64,000 nucleotides of DNA from assembly GCA_013360215.1 (NCBI GenBank), contig JABWCP010000001.1, positions 153,144 to 217,143 on the forward strand, in the 5' to 3' direction. The notes beneath the pieces were generated by a model. That model did no database searches, was not told the origin of the DNA, and worked only from the letters and a program-made list of their open reading frames with translations. Both the position numbers and the translations under genes were made by a program. This document shows positions 34,501 through 44,213 of the stretch, piece by piece. The DNA is from a bacterium. GTDB taxonomy: Bacteria; CLD3; SB21. The stretch's first letter is position 1. Each line of letters starts with the position of its first letter.

Positions 34501-36027
34501 GTGTCATTTCGGAAAAAAATATACATAACCGGTTTTTTACTGATAATAACCTGGCTTTTTGCCGGGTTTTATCTTTTAATGCACTACCAGCGTACACAGG
34601 AACTTACCGACACGCTAATCCCCTTCGAAATTGTCAAACTTAAATCCATCGAATATCTTCGTCGGCACGCTGATACATTTGAACGATATTGGAGCCCTAC
34701 CGAAGAAACGCCAGTCCATCCGATCGTCCTTAATCAGGAATTAATCAAATTTGATGAAGAGATACAGTCGTTAATAAAGCTACATTGGGAAAGCAAGGCG
34801 TTTTGGGAGGCGCATGGGGATCACGTCGGCTCGTCATCTCTTGTCATGTACGTTACGGGCCTTATTTGGTATGACACACTTTCCGTGGACTCGGAACGGA
34901 TTCAGCTGAGCCATCTCAAAGAACTCACAGCTCAGCTTCGTAACTCCGCGCCAACCCGTGCAGGCACTACGATTGCTTCAACAGAAAAGAAAATATTAGG
35001 CACCATACATGAAATCCAAATTACCATCCATGCGCTGGATGAAACTGCCAATAAAATTCTGGAACAGAAAATCTCATATATCTCGCATCGCGGCCTTTTC
35101 GCCAAATCTATCATATTTGCAGTTTTTACACTTGCCATCATTTTGATTACATTTCTCATCATCGACATACATCGAATTTTACAAAGTATCGGCGGTATAA
35201 AAACGATCACATCCGCATTTGCCGAAGGCAAACTTGATGAACGGCTGCCCGTAGAAGGTTTTGAGGAAATACGAACCATCGCCGTATCGTTTAACGCCAT
35301 GGGCGAACGCATGCAGGAATTGGACAAACTCAAATCCGATTTTTTTAACAAACTCGTACATGACTTCAAAAGCCCGCTGGATAATATCAAACAATCGGCC
35401 GATGTACTGATCAGCGGGATAACCGGCGAAACTTCGGACGGAAAACAAAAGAAGTTCTTAGAAATTATTAAAAAAAGCTCCATTCAACTCCGTACGATGA
35501 TACAAGAGCAGTTGGATGAATCCAAACTTATCGCAGGACAAAGCTCGCTTGTTTATGAACAAACAGATATTCGCCAGTTAATCCGAGAGCGAATGGAATT
35601 GCAACGCCCGACCGCCACAGCGCGCCAACTGAATTTTGCCGTAAAATTCACAGATGCCACCTTCGTCATCTCTTGTGATCGTGCAAAACTCTCGCGTGTA
35701 ATGGATAATCTGCTTAGCAATGCGATCAAATACGCATTCCCCGAGACGACCATATCAGTAGAAATTGAAGATCGCGTGCATGAAATTGAACTCCGAATCC
35801 GGGATCACGGTCCGGGCATTCCAGCAACGATGCTAACTCAAATTTTCCAAAAATACGTACGGATAGAGCATAATCGAGGTACAAACGGAACAGGTCTCGG
35901 TTTATATACCGCTAAATATATAGTGGAGTTACACAAGGGGCGCATTTGGGCATCGAATTACAATGACGGTGCCGTATTGCACGTTTTACTTCCAAAATCA
36001 CCGGGACAACCACGGCTCAATCATTAA
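34501..36027 (+). CDS. Membrane histidine kinase with HAMP, HisKA and HATPase domains
   Basis: 508 residues from a GTG with a poor ribosome site. Transmembrane segments at about 8-28 and 200-222 flank a helical periplasmic sensor region of about 170 residues. A HAMP domain (about 225-275) leads to HisKA with phospho-acceptor His287 in KLVHDFKSPLDN. The ATPase has DNLLSNAIKYAF, RDHGPGIP and GTGLGLYTAKYIVELH. A cognate response regulator is not adjacent; the next features are the tRNA and its terminator. It probably shares the efp-accB transcript. The signal is unknown. Confidence 0.9.
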   Translation: MSFRKKIYITGFLLIITWLFAGFYLLMHYQRTQELTDTLIPFEIVKLKSIEYLRRHADTFERYWSPTEETPVHPIVLNQELIKFDEEIQSLIKLHWESKAFWEAHGDHVGSSSLVMYVTGLIWYDTLSVDSERIQLSHLKELTAQLRNSAPTRAGTTIASTEKKILGTIHEIQITIHALDETANKILEQKISYISHRGLFAKSIIFAVFTLAIILITFLIIDIHRILQSIGGIKTITSAFAEGKLDERLPVEGFEEIRTIAVSFNAMGERMQELDKLKSDFFNKLVHDFKSPLDNIKQSADVLISGITGETSDGKQKKFLEIIKKSSIQLRTMIQEQLDESKLIAGQSSLVYEQTDIRQLIRERMELQRPTATARQLNFAVKFTDATFVISCDRAKLSRVMDNLLSNAIKYAFPETTISVEIEDRVHEIELRIRDHGPGIPATMLTQIFQKYVRIEHNRGTNGTGLGLYTAKYIVELHKGRIWASNYNDGAVLHVLLPKSPGQPRLNH

Positions 36028-36039
36028 AAACAAAATCTG

Positions 36040-36070
36040 CTTGAAACAGGAATCCTTACACTCTATATTG
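36040..36070 (+). promoter_or_regulatory. Promoter of tRNA-Arg
   Basis: GCTTGAAA, 17-base spacer, TATATTG. It is 21 bases before the tRNA 5' end. Confidence 0.6.
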
Positions 36071-36091
36071 CGCGCGTCAAACATATAGTAT

Positions 36092-36165
36092 GGGCCCGTA
36101 GCTCAGTTGGATAGAGCATCTGCCTTCTAAGCAGAGGGTCACAGGTTCGAGTCCTGTCGGGCCTA
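36092..36165 (+). tRNA. tRNA-Arg (anticodon TCT)
   Basis: A complete cloverleaf of 74 bases. It has a 7-bp acceptor stem (first pair G-U), a 4-bp D stem, and a 5-bp anticodon stem TCTGC/GCAGA with loop CTTCTAA (anticodon TCT, reading AGA). The variable loop has 5 bases and the TTCGAGT loop sits on a 5-bp T stem. The discriminator base is A. The CCA end is not encoded. Confidence 0.95.
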
Positions 36166-36170
36166 CTAAT

Positions 36171-36208
36171 AAAAAAGGTTTGCTAAATCTATAGCAAACC
36201 TTTTTTAT
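36171..36208. terminator. Bidirectional terminator between tRNA-Arg and the TonB-like gene
   Basis: AAAGGTTTGCTA/TAGCAAACCTTT stem with A-run before and T-run after. It works on both strands and would end both the tRNA transcript and the minus-strand transcript from the TonB-like gene. Confidence 0.85.
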
Positions 36209-36331
36209 TTAACCTCAAGACTTCTTTGTAAGATTAACCCATCAAACCATCTCTTAAATGAGCTACACGCAGGCCCTCGAATGAGAAGTTTATATCAAAA
36301 TGCGAATATGTGATTCAAGCAACTTTGTTTA

Positions 36332-37060
36332 TTATTTTTTTCCGTCGAAATTAAAAACGATTTCATGATCAAACCAATCTTCGGCCGGAACACCGTCATT
36401 GGTGGCAGGATAAAACTTCATTCGATTAGCCGTTTTGCGGGCAATTTCCTGAAGTTCCTTTTCTTTGGTAGTATTGTTTACAACGACAGCTTCAACCACA
36501 TTACCCTGGCTGTCGATGTGTAAACGTAATCGTACGGAGCCATTGATTTTATTTTTTACTTTTTCGACATTGGGTTGCACCAAAACCCGAACTCTCGGAT
36601 TGGTATGAACGACGGGTTTTTCTTTACCACTGGATGCTCCATCGCCTCCTTCATCCCCCACACCCATGCCTATTCCACGTCCTAGACCGTTACCGGTTCC
36701 GTTTTCTGCAAAAAATTGCGCGGTCGTATCCACAACCATGCTATCCGTTATTTTTTTATCAGCCTCTTTTTCGTCCTTTACGATTTCAGATACATTAGCC
36801 ATCTTCTTAAGATCTTTATCCGAACTTACTTTTGCACGCATCGAAGCACGTGATCCGGATGACTTTGGCTTACTATCATTGAGGAGAAAATCCAAATTTT
36901 CGAGCTTGAAAACCATCGGCGCTTCCTGTTTACCATCCGACCAATCCCAAAGCGTGATGGCCATGTATAACCCAACAGCCATGAGATGCACGGCAATGGA
37001 TATACCTACGGCATAGGAAATATATTTACGATAAACGAGTTTTAATTGACTTTGAATCAT
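36332..37060 (-). CDS. TonB-like energy transducer with C-terminal TonB domain
   Basis: 242 residues from the ATG at 37060; an in-frame GTG 24 bases upstream lacks support. One N-terminal transmembrane helix (about 17-40) is followed by a charged Lys/Ser-rich periplasmic stretch with a Gly-rich stretch near GNGLGRGIGMGVG. A C-terminal domain follows (NGSVRLRLHIDSQGNVVEAVV...TANRMKFYPATNDG). This fits TonB, which transmits inner-membrane energy to outer-membrane receptors. No exbB, exbD or TonB-dependent receptor is adjacent. The Gly-rich stretch is unusual for TonB, and an AgmX-like role is an alternative. Confidence 0.8.
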   Translation of the reverse strand: MIQSQLKLVYRKYISYAVGISIAVHLMAVGLYMAITLWDWSDGKQEAPMVFKLENLDFLLNDSKPKSSGSRASMRAKVSSDKDLKKMANVSEIVKDEKEADKKITDSMVVDTTAQFFAENGTGNGLGRGIGMGVGDEGGDGASSGKEKPVVHTNPRVRVLVQPNVEKVKNKINGSVRLRLHIDSQGNVVEAVVVNNTTKEKELQEIARKTANRMKFYPATNDGVPAEDWFDHEIVFNFDGKK

Positions 37061-37142
37061 ATAATAATAAACGAATTCTGGCACGAATTGTTCCCCAAAC
37101 TAATATCCGTGTTTTTTCTTAATAGCGCAAGATTGAAAATTA

Positions 37143-38315
37143 TTAAACAAAAAGGCCTGCGGCATGCCCCGACGCCCATGCCCACTGAAAATTATGCCCT
37201 CCAAGGTGCCCAGTTACATCTACAACCTCACCAACGAAATACAAACCTTTCTGTTTAACCGATTCCATTGTTTTCGACGAAATATCGCGTGTATCAACGC
37301 CTCCGCGTGTAACTTCAGCTTTTTCAAATCCCGCTGTTGAGACAGGTATCAATTTCCACTGATGTATTTTCTCATCCAAATTATTTAGTTCTTTAGACGA
37401 AAGTTGATAAACCGGTTTATTAGAAAAATGCTCTACACACCATGATTGTATAAACCGTTTGGGGAAATGATAGCTCAATACGTTAACCAGATCTGAGCGG
37501 CTGTTCATATGTTGATCTAACAATTGTTCTATCGTTTTATTCGGCAAAAGATCAATGGTTAGTATATCCCCTTTTTTCCAGTAAGAAGAAATCTGCAAAA
37601 CCGCCGGCCCACTAATACCCCGATGCGTAAAAAGCATATTTTCATGAAATGATTTTTTTTCGCAGGAAATAATAACCTCGATTGAAACACCAGTCAAATC
37701 ACCGTACCGTTGAATAAAACCGGCATCCATGTGAAGAGGAACTAACGCCGGTTCAGGTGGTATTATCCGATGGCCAAATTTTTCCGCTAGTCGCAATCCA
37801 AAATCCGTAGCGCCTATTTTCGGGATTGAAAGCCCTCCAGTCGCTATGACGACATGGGGTGCTTTGTAAATACCGGTGTTAGTTTGTAACGTGTAGCATT
37901 CATCATAACGAACTTCTTCAACACGATTTTTTATAACCATCTTGACCCCGGCATCGGCGCATTCGTTCAAAAGTATGGATACAATGTCCCTCGCCGAATC
38001 ATCACAGAATAACTGACCGCCTTTTTTTTCATGAAAGGCAATACCATGTTTTTTTACCAGTTCAACAAAATCTGTGGGACTATACCGTGATAGGGCTGAT
38101 TTGAAAAAATGAGGGTTTGTTGAAATAAAATTATCAGGTCCGGATAAAAGATTGGTGAAATTGCAACGTCCACCGCCTGAAATCAGAATTTTTTTTCCGA
38201 CCTGTTCATTTTGTTCTAAAACTACGACGCGGCGCCCTCTCCGAGCCGCCGTCATAGCGCACATCAGGCCGGCTGCGCCAGCGCCGACAATGATGACATC
38301 CGTTTGGTTGACCAT
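37143..38315 (-). CDS. BaiN/HI0933-family flavoprotein oxidoreductase
   Basis: 390 residues. An N-terminal FAD-binding motif VIIVGAGAAGLMCAMTAARRG is followed by GKKILISGGGRCNFTN, the hallmark of the HI0933/BaiN family. It continues with VIATGGLSIPKIGATDFG and a C-terminal FAD motif FVGEVVDVTGHLGGHNFQWAWASG. Related proteins reduce unsaturated bonds in bile acids (BaiN), but most members have unknown substrates. It is a single gene on the minus strand. Confidence 0.92.
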   Translation of the reverse strand: MVNQTDVIIVGAGAAGLMCAMTAARRGRRVVVLEQNEQVGKKILISGGGRCNFTNLLSGPDNFISTNPHFFKSALSRYSPTDFVELVKKHGIAFHEKKGGQLFCDDSARDIVSILLNECADAGVKMVIKNRVEEVRYDECYTLQTNTGIYKAPHVVIATGGLSIPKIGATDFGLRLAEKFGHRIIPPEPALVPLHMDAGFIQRYGDLTGVSIEVIISCEKKSFHENMLFTHRGISGPAVLQISSYWKKGDILTIDLLPNKTIEQLLDQHMNSRSDLVNVLSYHFPKRFIQSWCVEHFSNKPVYQLSSKELNNLDEKIHQWKLIPVSTAGFEKAEVTRGGVDTRDISSKTMESVKQKGLYFVGEVVDVTGHLGGHNFQWAWASGHAAGLFV

Positions 38316-38490
38316 AGTGAATTAGAGTGCAAATATTTTATTCTTTTAAGATCGAATTAGTGTTCCGACCGATGAGTAAAATACTGAAATAAACGGATGA
38401 TGAAAGAAAATTAAATGATGAACTAAAAAATTTAAATACGTATATAAAACCTTCTTAAAAATAGAGAATTCAAAATTCAATAACTGGACT

Positions 38491-38919
38491 TCAATATACT
38501 TCAAATTCATTGGAATACACGGTGTCTTTACGTCCAGGATCACCGTCCCACAAAAAGGGAATTCCTACACGGTAAATACCCGGTTTTACGACGAAAATAT
38601 CCAGTACCGTTGTTTCATTTATATTGATAATAACTGTATCGCTTTGAGGATCATCTATAAGCGATGAAGTAACCAAACTCCATCGATCCTTTACAATTTT
38701 TTCACGAAAGGCAGAATTATACAGTAACAAATATAAAATTGATTCCGTTTTATTGGAAATATGTATATAAATACGCTCATTATGATATAGTGATTTATCA
38801 GTTAAAACTGATAAGCCAACTCTAAGATCATCTTGTTGATCATTTGAAATACATGACTCTAGAAGAAAACACTGTAATAGAACAATCACCATCACAATTA
38901 AAGACCATTTTTGCCTCAT
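38491..38919 (-). CDS. Small lipoprotein of unknown function
   Basis: 142 residues with a GGGAGGAT ribosome site. A hydrophobic signal peptide (about 8-20) ends in LLESC, a plausible though imperfect lipobox with Cys23 as lipid acceptor. The rest is beta-rich with an NKTESILYLLLYN stretch, resembling small intracellular-inhibitor-like or immunoglobulin-like folds. I do not recognise the family. It lies downstream of the FGGY kinase terminator and seems to be a single gene. 38316-38490, between it and the flavoprotein gene, is AT-rich with nothing recognised. Confidence 0.7.
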   Translation of the reverse strand: MRQKWSLIVMVIVLLQCFLLESCISNDQQDDLRVGLSVLTDKSLYHNERIYIHISNKTESILYLLLYNSAFREKIVKDRWSLVTSSLIDDPQSDTVIININETTVLDIFVVKPGIYRVGIPFLWDGDPGRKDTVYSNEFEVY

Positions 38920-38984
38920 AATCCATCCTCCCTCGATAATTACTATTATCTTAGTACAGGAGAGGTAAAAAAACTTACAGATTA

Positions 38985-39014
38985 TTTAAAAAATAAAACC
39001 CTCGTTACCGAGGG
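38985..39014 (-). terminator. Terminator of the FGGY kinase gene
   Basis: Minus-strand stem CCCTCG-gtaa-CGAGGG followed by TTTTATTTTTT, 10 bases after the stop at 39024. Confidence 0.85.
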
Positions 39015-39023
39015 CTTCAATTC

Positions 39024-40556
39024 TTATAAATTTGTTTCCCAAATTCCTTTAGCAACCATGTCGTACAATCGTTGTTGCCGCTGTCTGGCATTTTTATATA
39101 TCGCATTATCTTTTGGATGCGGCTTATATGTTTTTCCAAGAGGTACGGGAGCCATATCAATATTTTTGATAGCCCCTATTGATTCTAACGCCAAAATTGC
39201 CGCTCCACGCGCAGAGCCTTCGGCCTCACCTGATTGGGTGATCGGGAATCCGATCACATCTGCCGCAAGTTGTGTCAATGCTCCTGAATCAACAAAACCT
39301 CCTCCCGAAGCCAATATTTGCTTCACGGGCATTTGATTCTTTTTAAAGATTTCATAAATCGCTGCATAACGGTAACATAAGCTTTCCAATGTCACGCGTA
39401 AGATATCTTCACGCGTTGTGCTGAGATTAAAGCCGTTGATCATGCCGCGCGCATTTTGATGCCAACCGGTACTTCGTTCACCAGCCCAAAAAGGTAACAT
39501 TGTAAGACCATGTGCGCCCGGCTTGGTCGTGTTAAGTGCAGCATCCACGCTCTTTTTGCCGCCCTCGATCGCTAAGCGACTTAGCATCCACTTGCGTAAA
39601 TTACCACCATCACTCAAAGCGCCGCCCATCAGGAATCTCTTGCGGTCAACCCGATAGACCCAAAGTTCGGATGGAATAGTAACATCCTTCGCTTCCCACA
39701 TAACGCGAAGCGCACCGGAAGTACCCATAACTATACAAAGCTGATCTTTTTTCACTGCACCGGTACCCACGTTAGAACTGGCGCCGTCGCCAACGGCGGG
39801 AAGCCACGGGATCTGCGCCAAAGCCGGCCAGCGACGCGCATACTCTGATTTGAGTCCACGCAAAGGCGTATCCAAATCACCGAGTTCCCCGAGTTGGCCC
39901 GATTTGACCGGTAGCACGCTCAACATTTTGTCATCCCAGTTGCACGTGTTTTGGTTAAAAAGTCCCGTACCCGATGCCATCGAAATACCGCAAATTACTT
40001 TCCCAAAAAAGACATGATAGAGATATTCACCGATGGATAACCATGTTGTCGTGCGACGGAAATCTTCTTTATTATATTTATGCATCCACAATAATTTCGC
40101 AGGCAAATAACTGGGGTGAAGCACGCATCCGGTAAGGCGGTGTGCTTCTTCAGGATCAATGCGTTTACGAAGGTCGTCAATAACTATGCGTGGTCTGGTG
40201 TCAGCCCAATTAATGAGCGGAGTCGTTGGTTTTCCGCGCATATCAATGCCCATCATATTATGCCAAAAAGTATCAAACCCTACGGCTTTTATATCGTTGG
40301 CATCTTTTCCCATCGCTTCCATGATCGCATCAATGCACTGCGATGTTGCATCAACAATAAACTTAGGATCGGCAAAAACACCACCATCGGGCGTTACCTG
40401 CATCATATATCCTACCTGATGAACTAATTTTTTTACAGAGCGTCCTTGCGCGTCATATACTACCGCACGTGTGGAGGATGTGCCGATATCAATAGCTAGA
40501 ATTAACGGGCGATCAGCTTTTTTGAGCTTAACGGGTTCGTTAGAAAACATTTTCAT
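39024..40556 (-). CDS. FGGY-family carbohydrate kinase (gluconokinase/xylulokinase-like)
   Basis: 510 residues from the ATG at 40556, chosen because GGAG lies 6 bases upstream; an in-frame start at 40601 has none. Actin-like ATPase domains: the N-terminal phosphate-1 motif is ILAIDIGTSSTRAVVYD. The catalytic aspartate is in LPAVGDGASSNVGTGA and the adenosine motif is ILASGGGFVDSGALTQLAAD. It phosphorylates a sugar or sugar acid. WADTRP and the overall pattern favour the gluconokinase branch, but the substrate is not certain. No transporter or isomerase is nearby. It has its own promoter and terminator. Confidence 0.88.
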   Translation of the reverse strand: MKMFSNEPVKLKKADRPLILAIDIGTSSTRAVVYDAQGRSVKKLVHQVGYMMQVTPDGGVFADPKFIVDATSQCIDAIMEAMGKDANDIKAVGFDTFWHNMMGIDMRGKPTTPLINWADTRPRIVIDDLRKRIDPEEAHRLTGCVLHPSYLPAKLLWMHKYNKEDFRRTTTWLSIGEYLYHVFFGKVICGISMASGTGLFNQNTCNWDDKMLSVLPVKSGQLGELGDLDTPLRGLKSEYARRWPALAQIPWLPAVGDGASSNVGTGAVKKDQLCIVMGTSGALRVMWEAKDVTIPSELWVYRVDRKRFLMGGALSDGGNLRKWMLSRLAIEGGKKSVDAALNTTKPGAHGLTMLPFWAGERSTGWHQNARGMINGFNLSTTREDILRVTLESLCYRYAAIYEIFKKNQMPVKQILASGGGFVDSGALTQLAADVIGFPITQSGEAEGSARGAAILALESIGAIKNIDMAPVPLGKTYKPHPKDNAIYKNARQRQQRLYDMVAKGIWETNL

Positions 40557-40604
40557 ACGCGTCTCCGGTGATGGTACAATTAGGATACGTAAGGCAGGCA
40601 ACTC

Positions 40605-40634
40605 ATTTTAGCCATTTCCAAGAATGCCTTCAAG
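40605..40634 (-). promoter_or_regulatory. Promoter of the FGGY kinase gene
   Basis: Minus-strand GCTTGAAG, 17-base spacer, TAAAATG. The upstream space to 40838 also holds a bulged hairpin (40690-40715) without a T-run. Confidence 0.5.
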
Positions 40635-40838
40635 CAGAAAAAACATTCTTAAATGCAGTGATATTTTATGTGAAATGGTTTATTTATAGCAATTGATCAA
40701 GTCTTACTTGAATTGTCGTTCGTTCCGCCGCTTGACCTGAATACACTTGGATTCTATGGTGCGTGCTTTTGAAAAAATAACATGGTTTTTAAAATCGTGG
40801 CGACGGTTTGCCGGTATACTGATAAAAAAAATGCAGAA

Positions 40839-43800
40839 TTACGGCCGCTTGCGAACCGGTAAGTACACGATGAACTCCGAGCCTTTACCTACTTCGCTCC
40901 GCACTTCGATCTTGCCGTGATGCCGCTGAACAATCCCGTATGCTTCCGTTAGACCAAGCCCACGTCCCGACCCCACATCACGTGTTGTAAAAAACGGATC
41001 ATAAATTTTATCCATAACGGACGAAGACATGCCAATGCCATTATCGCGAATCGAAATGACAGCATATTCGTTTTGTTCATGCGCCTGTGTGGATGTGGAT
41101 AAATCAATTTGACCTTCTTTTAACCCTCTATCCTGTATAGCTTGCACCGCATTCGTGAGAATATTGACGAGGGCTTGATTTATTTCGGCCGTATTACAAT
41201 ATACGGCAGGAACTCCGGTATATTTTTTTTCAATCGTAACAAAATCATACTGCTTGATAAAAAGATCACAAATAATATCAAGATTGTCTTCTAAAGAAAT
41301 TAACTTCCAATCGGATTCATTGAGATTACTAAAACGTTTAAGGTTGTCAATGATAGCCTTAATACGCATGCCGCCTACCATCGAACCCTCAAGTGAAGGC
41401 ATCATCTCGGCATGTAATTTTTTAAACACACCGGAACCGTCATCCGGCCGATTTTTCAGCTGATCGCACGTTTCTTTGATCTGCTGTATATTACCTATTA
41501 CAAACGTAAGCGGGTTATTCACTTCGTGCGCAATACCGGCAACCATCTGCCCTAAGGAAGCCATTTTTTTGCTTTGGATGATCTGCGCTTGTTGTTCTCG
41601 AATCTGTTGATTTTTTATCGCCAACTGCGAGTTTTGTTCATCCAGCATTTTGTTTTTTTCAACCACTTCAAACGTACGCTCACGCACTTCGTTTTCCAGT
41701 TCACGCTTACGGAGTTCTATGGCGTATACACGCCGGCGGTATATAACATAGGTGACACTCAAAAGTAAAATAACTACCGTGATACGAAACCACCACGTCA
41801 TCCAAAATGGCGGATGGATCACTACCGCTATTTTAATTCCATCCGTATTCCATATATCATCATTATTTGATGCACGTACCCTAAACGTATAACTTCCCGG
41901 ATCAAGATTGGTATACGACGCGGTTCGTTTACTGCCAACAAAATTCCAATCTGTTTCAAAACCTTCCATAATATACGCGTACTGATTTTTCCCGGGAGCG
42001 CGGAAATTGAGGGCCGCAAATTCAAACGAAAAGACATAATCTTTGTACGACAAGTGAATTTCTTCTGTTTCTGATATGTGGATTGGAAATTCAAAATTAC
42101 GATTAAATTTCTGAAACCCCGTAACGGCTATTTGCGGAATAAAAGGATTATCGCGTACGCTGTCAGGATGAAAAACGTTGAAGCCGTTGATCCCTCCGAA
42201 ATACATCCATCCATCGCGCGCCTTGAGTCCAGCATTCATGCTAAATTCATTACTTTGCAAGCCATCATACACATCAAAATTACGAATGCGATTGTGCGCG
42301 GTAGGGCCACCGTTTTCAAAATTATTGATGTCAATACGAGACAACCCTTTGTTCGTACTAATCCACAAATGTCCATTACCGTCTTGCTGGATTGAAGCAA
42401 TGACATCGTTGGGTAAACCATGCTTCTCTGTGATTTGAAAAATTTTATCGTTGGAAGGATCAATACGATTTAATCCACCGCTGGTACCAACCCAAATCTT
42501 TCCTTGCGCGTCCTCGAGTATTGATACGATGGCATTATGACTCAGACTGTTCGGATTGGACGGATCATGCACAAAACGCGTGAACGCATACGTTTTCGGA
42601 TCCAGCCGCACAATACCTCCGCCGCTCGTTCCCACCCATATATATCCTCGGCTATCCTGCATCAATACCTGGACGCCATTGTCCGCTGGATTTCGACCGT
42701 CGTAACGTACGCGCCGAAATTCACCTTTTTTTTCGTCAAAAATTTGTAGCCCAATCGCGCGTGTACCAACCCATAATGTTCCTGAGGTATCTTCCAATAT
42801 GGCAAAAACGACATTATTGCTTTGCGCCGATGATATAGGATCTATTCGGTAATTTTTAAATTGCTCGGTCTTACGATCAAAACGACTCAGCCCTCCGCCA
42901 CGCGTACCTACCCATAGATTATGTTTGCGGTCTTCATAAATCACCGATACGCGATTATTACTGATACTCTTTGCATCGGCAGGATTATGTTTAAAGTGGC
43001 GGTAGGTCTGGTTTTTCGGATCATAACGATTTAGACCCGCGTCGTCGGTCCCGATCCAAATGATTCCCTCATGATCTTCGGCAAAACTAATCACAATATT
43101 TCCGCTGAGTCCTTGCGGTTGTGAAAGATCCAAGTGATAATGCTTAAATCGTTCTTTGTATGGGTCGTACATATTGACACCGCCACCATACGTGCCAAAC
43201 CATAAAATACCCATGCGATCTTCGCAAAAAGCATTTACAAAATTATTACTGATACTGGAGGGATCCGCGGGGTTATTACGATAATTATAAAACTTTTGGG
43301 TCGCCTTATCATGAATACTTACGCCCCCATTGGTGCAAACCCACAAACGGTCCTGACGGTCAAAATAAATTGATTTGATCCAATTATCCGCGATCGAATT
43401 GGGATCGGCTGAGTTATGGCGGAATATTTCAAATTCATCCGTTGCTACATTCCAGCGCGATAACCCGTTATTATTTGTACCAACCCACAAATAACCTTTA
43501 CGGTCTTCCGATAAAGCCCATATGCGTTCTTCGGGAACGGGCGAACGTTGCCCGGGCTTATACCGGTAACGGGTAAATTTTCCCGTAGCGCGATCCATTC
43601 TATTCAAGCCGCCACCATTGGTACCTATCCAAAAATTATTTTTTGAATCCTCGAAAACCGTCATGACATAATTATGACTCAGGCTTGTCGAGTCCTGCGG
43701 ATTGTTTTTATATGCAATAAAACGATCTGTTGCACGATCATACTTGCAAAGGCCGGCGTAACGCGTCCCAACCCATAGCACACCGGCGCGGTCTACATAC

Positions 43801-44213
43801 AATGCCCACACGCGGTTATCACTGATTGAGTGTGGATCGTCGGCTATATTACGATAGGATTTGAACTTTTGAGTCTTACGATCAAATCGGTTTAATCCTC
43901 CGCCGTTAGTACCGATCCACAGGTTTTCTTCTTTGTCCTCAATAATCGACCAAACGTAGTTTTCTGATATCGTCGTCGAATCGCGCGGATCATGGCGAAA
44001 AACGGTAAAACCGTATCCATCATAGCGATTGAGCCCGTCCATCGTACCGATCCACAAAAATCCTTTGTGGTCTTGATAAATCGAAAAAACTTTACTTTGC
44101 GACAGGCCTTCTCCGATGGATAGGCGTTCGAATTTAATACGATCCGATTGGGCGAGCACAATCGTGCCACTCCAACAAATCCAAACTATAAGTTGAACGA
44201 TATGTTTTTTCAT
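40839..44213 (-). CDS. Two-component-propeller histidine kinase, fourth of the array
   Basis: 1124 residues. A signal peptide (ending near residue 21) leads to a periplasmic sensor of 14 WxGT-type Reg_prop repeats, enough for two seven-bladed propellers. A Y_Y_Y beta domain (about 690-770, YAYIMEGFETDWNFVG) and one transmembrane helix (about 785-805) follow. A coiled coil leads to a HisKA domain with His896 in VAGIAHEVNNPL. The HATPase has NILTNAVQAI, RDNGIGM and GRGLGLTEAYGI. There is no receiver or AraC domain, unlike classic Bacteroidota hybrid sensors. Its start shares one base with the stop of the preceding kinase gene (TGATG), so translation is coupled. Signal and partner are unknown. 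Confidence 0.93.
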   Translation of the reverse strand: MKKHIVQLIVWICWSGTIVLAQSDRIKFERLSIGEGLSQSKVFSIYQDHKGFLWIGTMDGLNRYDGYGFTVFRHDPRDSTTISENYVWSIIEDKEENLWIGTNGGGLNRFDRKTQKFKSYRNIADDPHSISDNRVWALYVDRAGVLWVGTRYAGLCKYDRATDRFIAYKNNPQDSTSLSHNYVMTVFEDSKNNFWIGTNGGGLNRMDRATGKFTRYRYKPGQRSPVPEERIWALSEDRKGYLWVGTNNNGLSRWNVATDEFEIFRHNSADPNSIADNWIKSIYFDRQDRLWVCTNGGVSIHDKATQKFYNYRNNPADPSSISNNFVNAFCEDRMGILWFGTYGGGVNMYDPYKERFKHYHLDLSQPQGLSGNIVISFAEDHEGIIWIGTDDAGLNRYDPKNQTYRHFKHNPADAKSISNNRVSVIYEDRKHNLWVGTRGGGLSRFDRKTEQFKNYRIDPISSAQSNNVVFAILEDTSGTLWVGTRAIGLQIFDEKKGEFRRVRYDGRNPADNGVQVLMQDSRGYIWVGTSGGGIVRLDPKTYAFTRFVHDPSNPNSLSHNAIVSILEDAQGKIWVGTSGGLNRIDPSNDKIFQITEKHGLPNDVIASIQQDGNGHLWISTNKGLSRIDINNFENGGPTAHNRIRNFDVYDGLQSNEFSMNAGLKARDGWMYFGGINGFNVFHPDSVRDNPFIPQIAVTGFQKFNRNFEFPIHISETEEIHLSYKDYVFSFEFAALNFRAPGKNQYAYIMEGFETDWNFVGSKRTASYTNLDPGSYTFRVRASNNDDIWNTDGIKIAVVIHPPFWMTWWFRITVVILLLSVTYVIYRRRVYAIELRKRELENEVRERTFEVVEKNKMLDEQNSQLAIKNQQIREQQAQIIQSKKMASLGQMVAGIAHEVNNPLTFVIGNIQQIKETCDQLKNRPDDGSGVFKKLHAEMMPSLEGSMVGGMRIKAIIDNLKRFSNLNESDWKLISLEDNLDIICDLFIKQYDFVTIEKKYTGVPAVYCNTAEINQALVNILTNAVQAIQDRGLKEGQIDLSTSTQAHEQNEYAVISIRDNGIGMSSSVMDKIYDPFFTTRDVGSGRGLGLTEAYGIVQRHHGKIEVRSEVGKGSEFIVYLPVRKRP

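Noticed and set aside
40690-40715. Hairpin downstream of the kinase array as its terminator
   Set aside because: The stem is bulged and not followed by a T-run on the minus strand.
40758-40870. Short plus-strand frame starting ATGGTGCGTGC between the kinase array and the FGGY gene
   Set aside because: It runs into the antisense of the kinase gene, has no ribosome site and no recognisable product.
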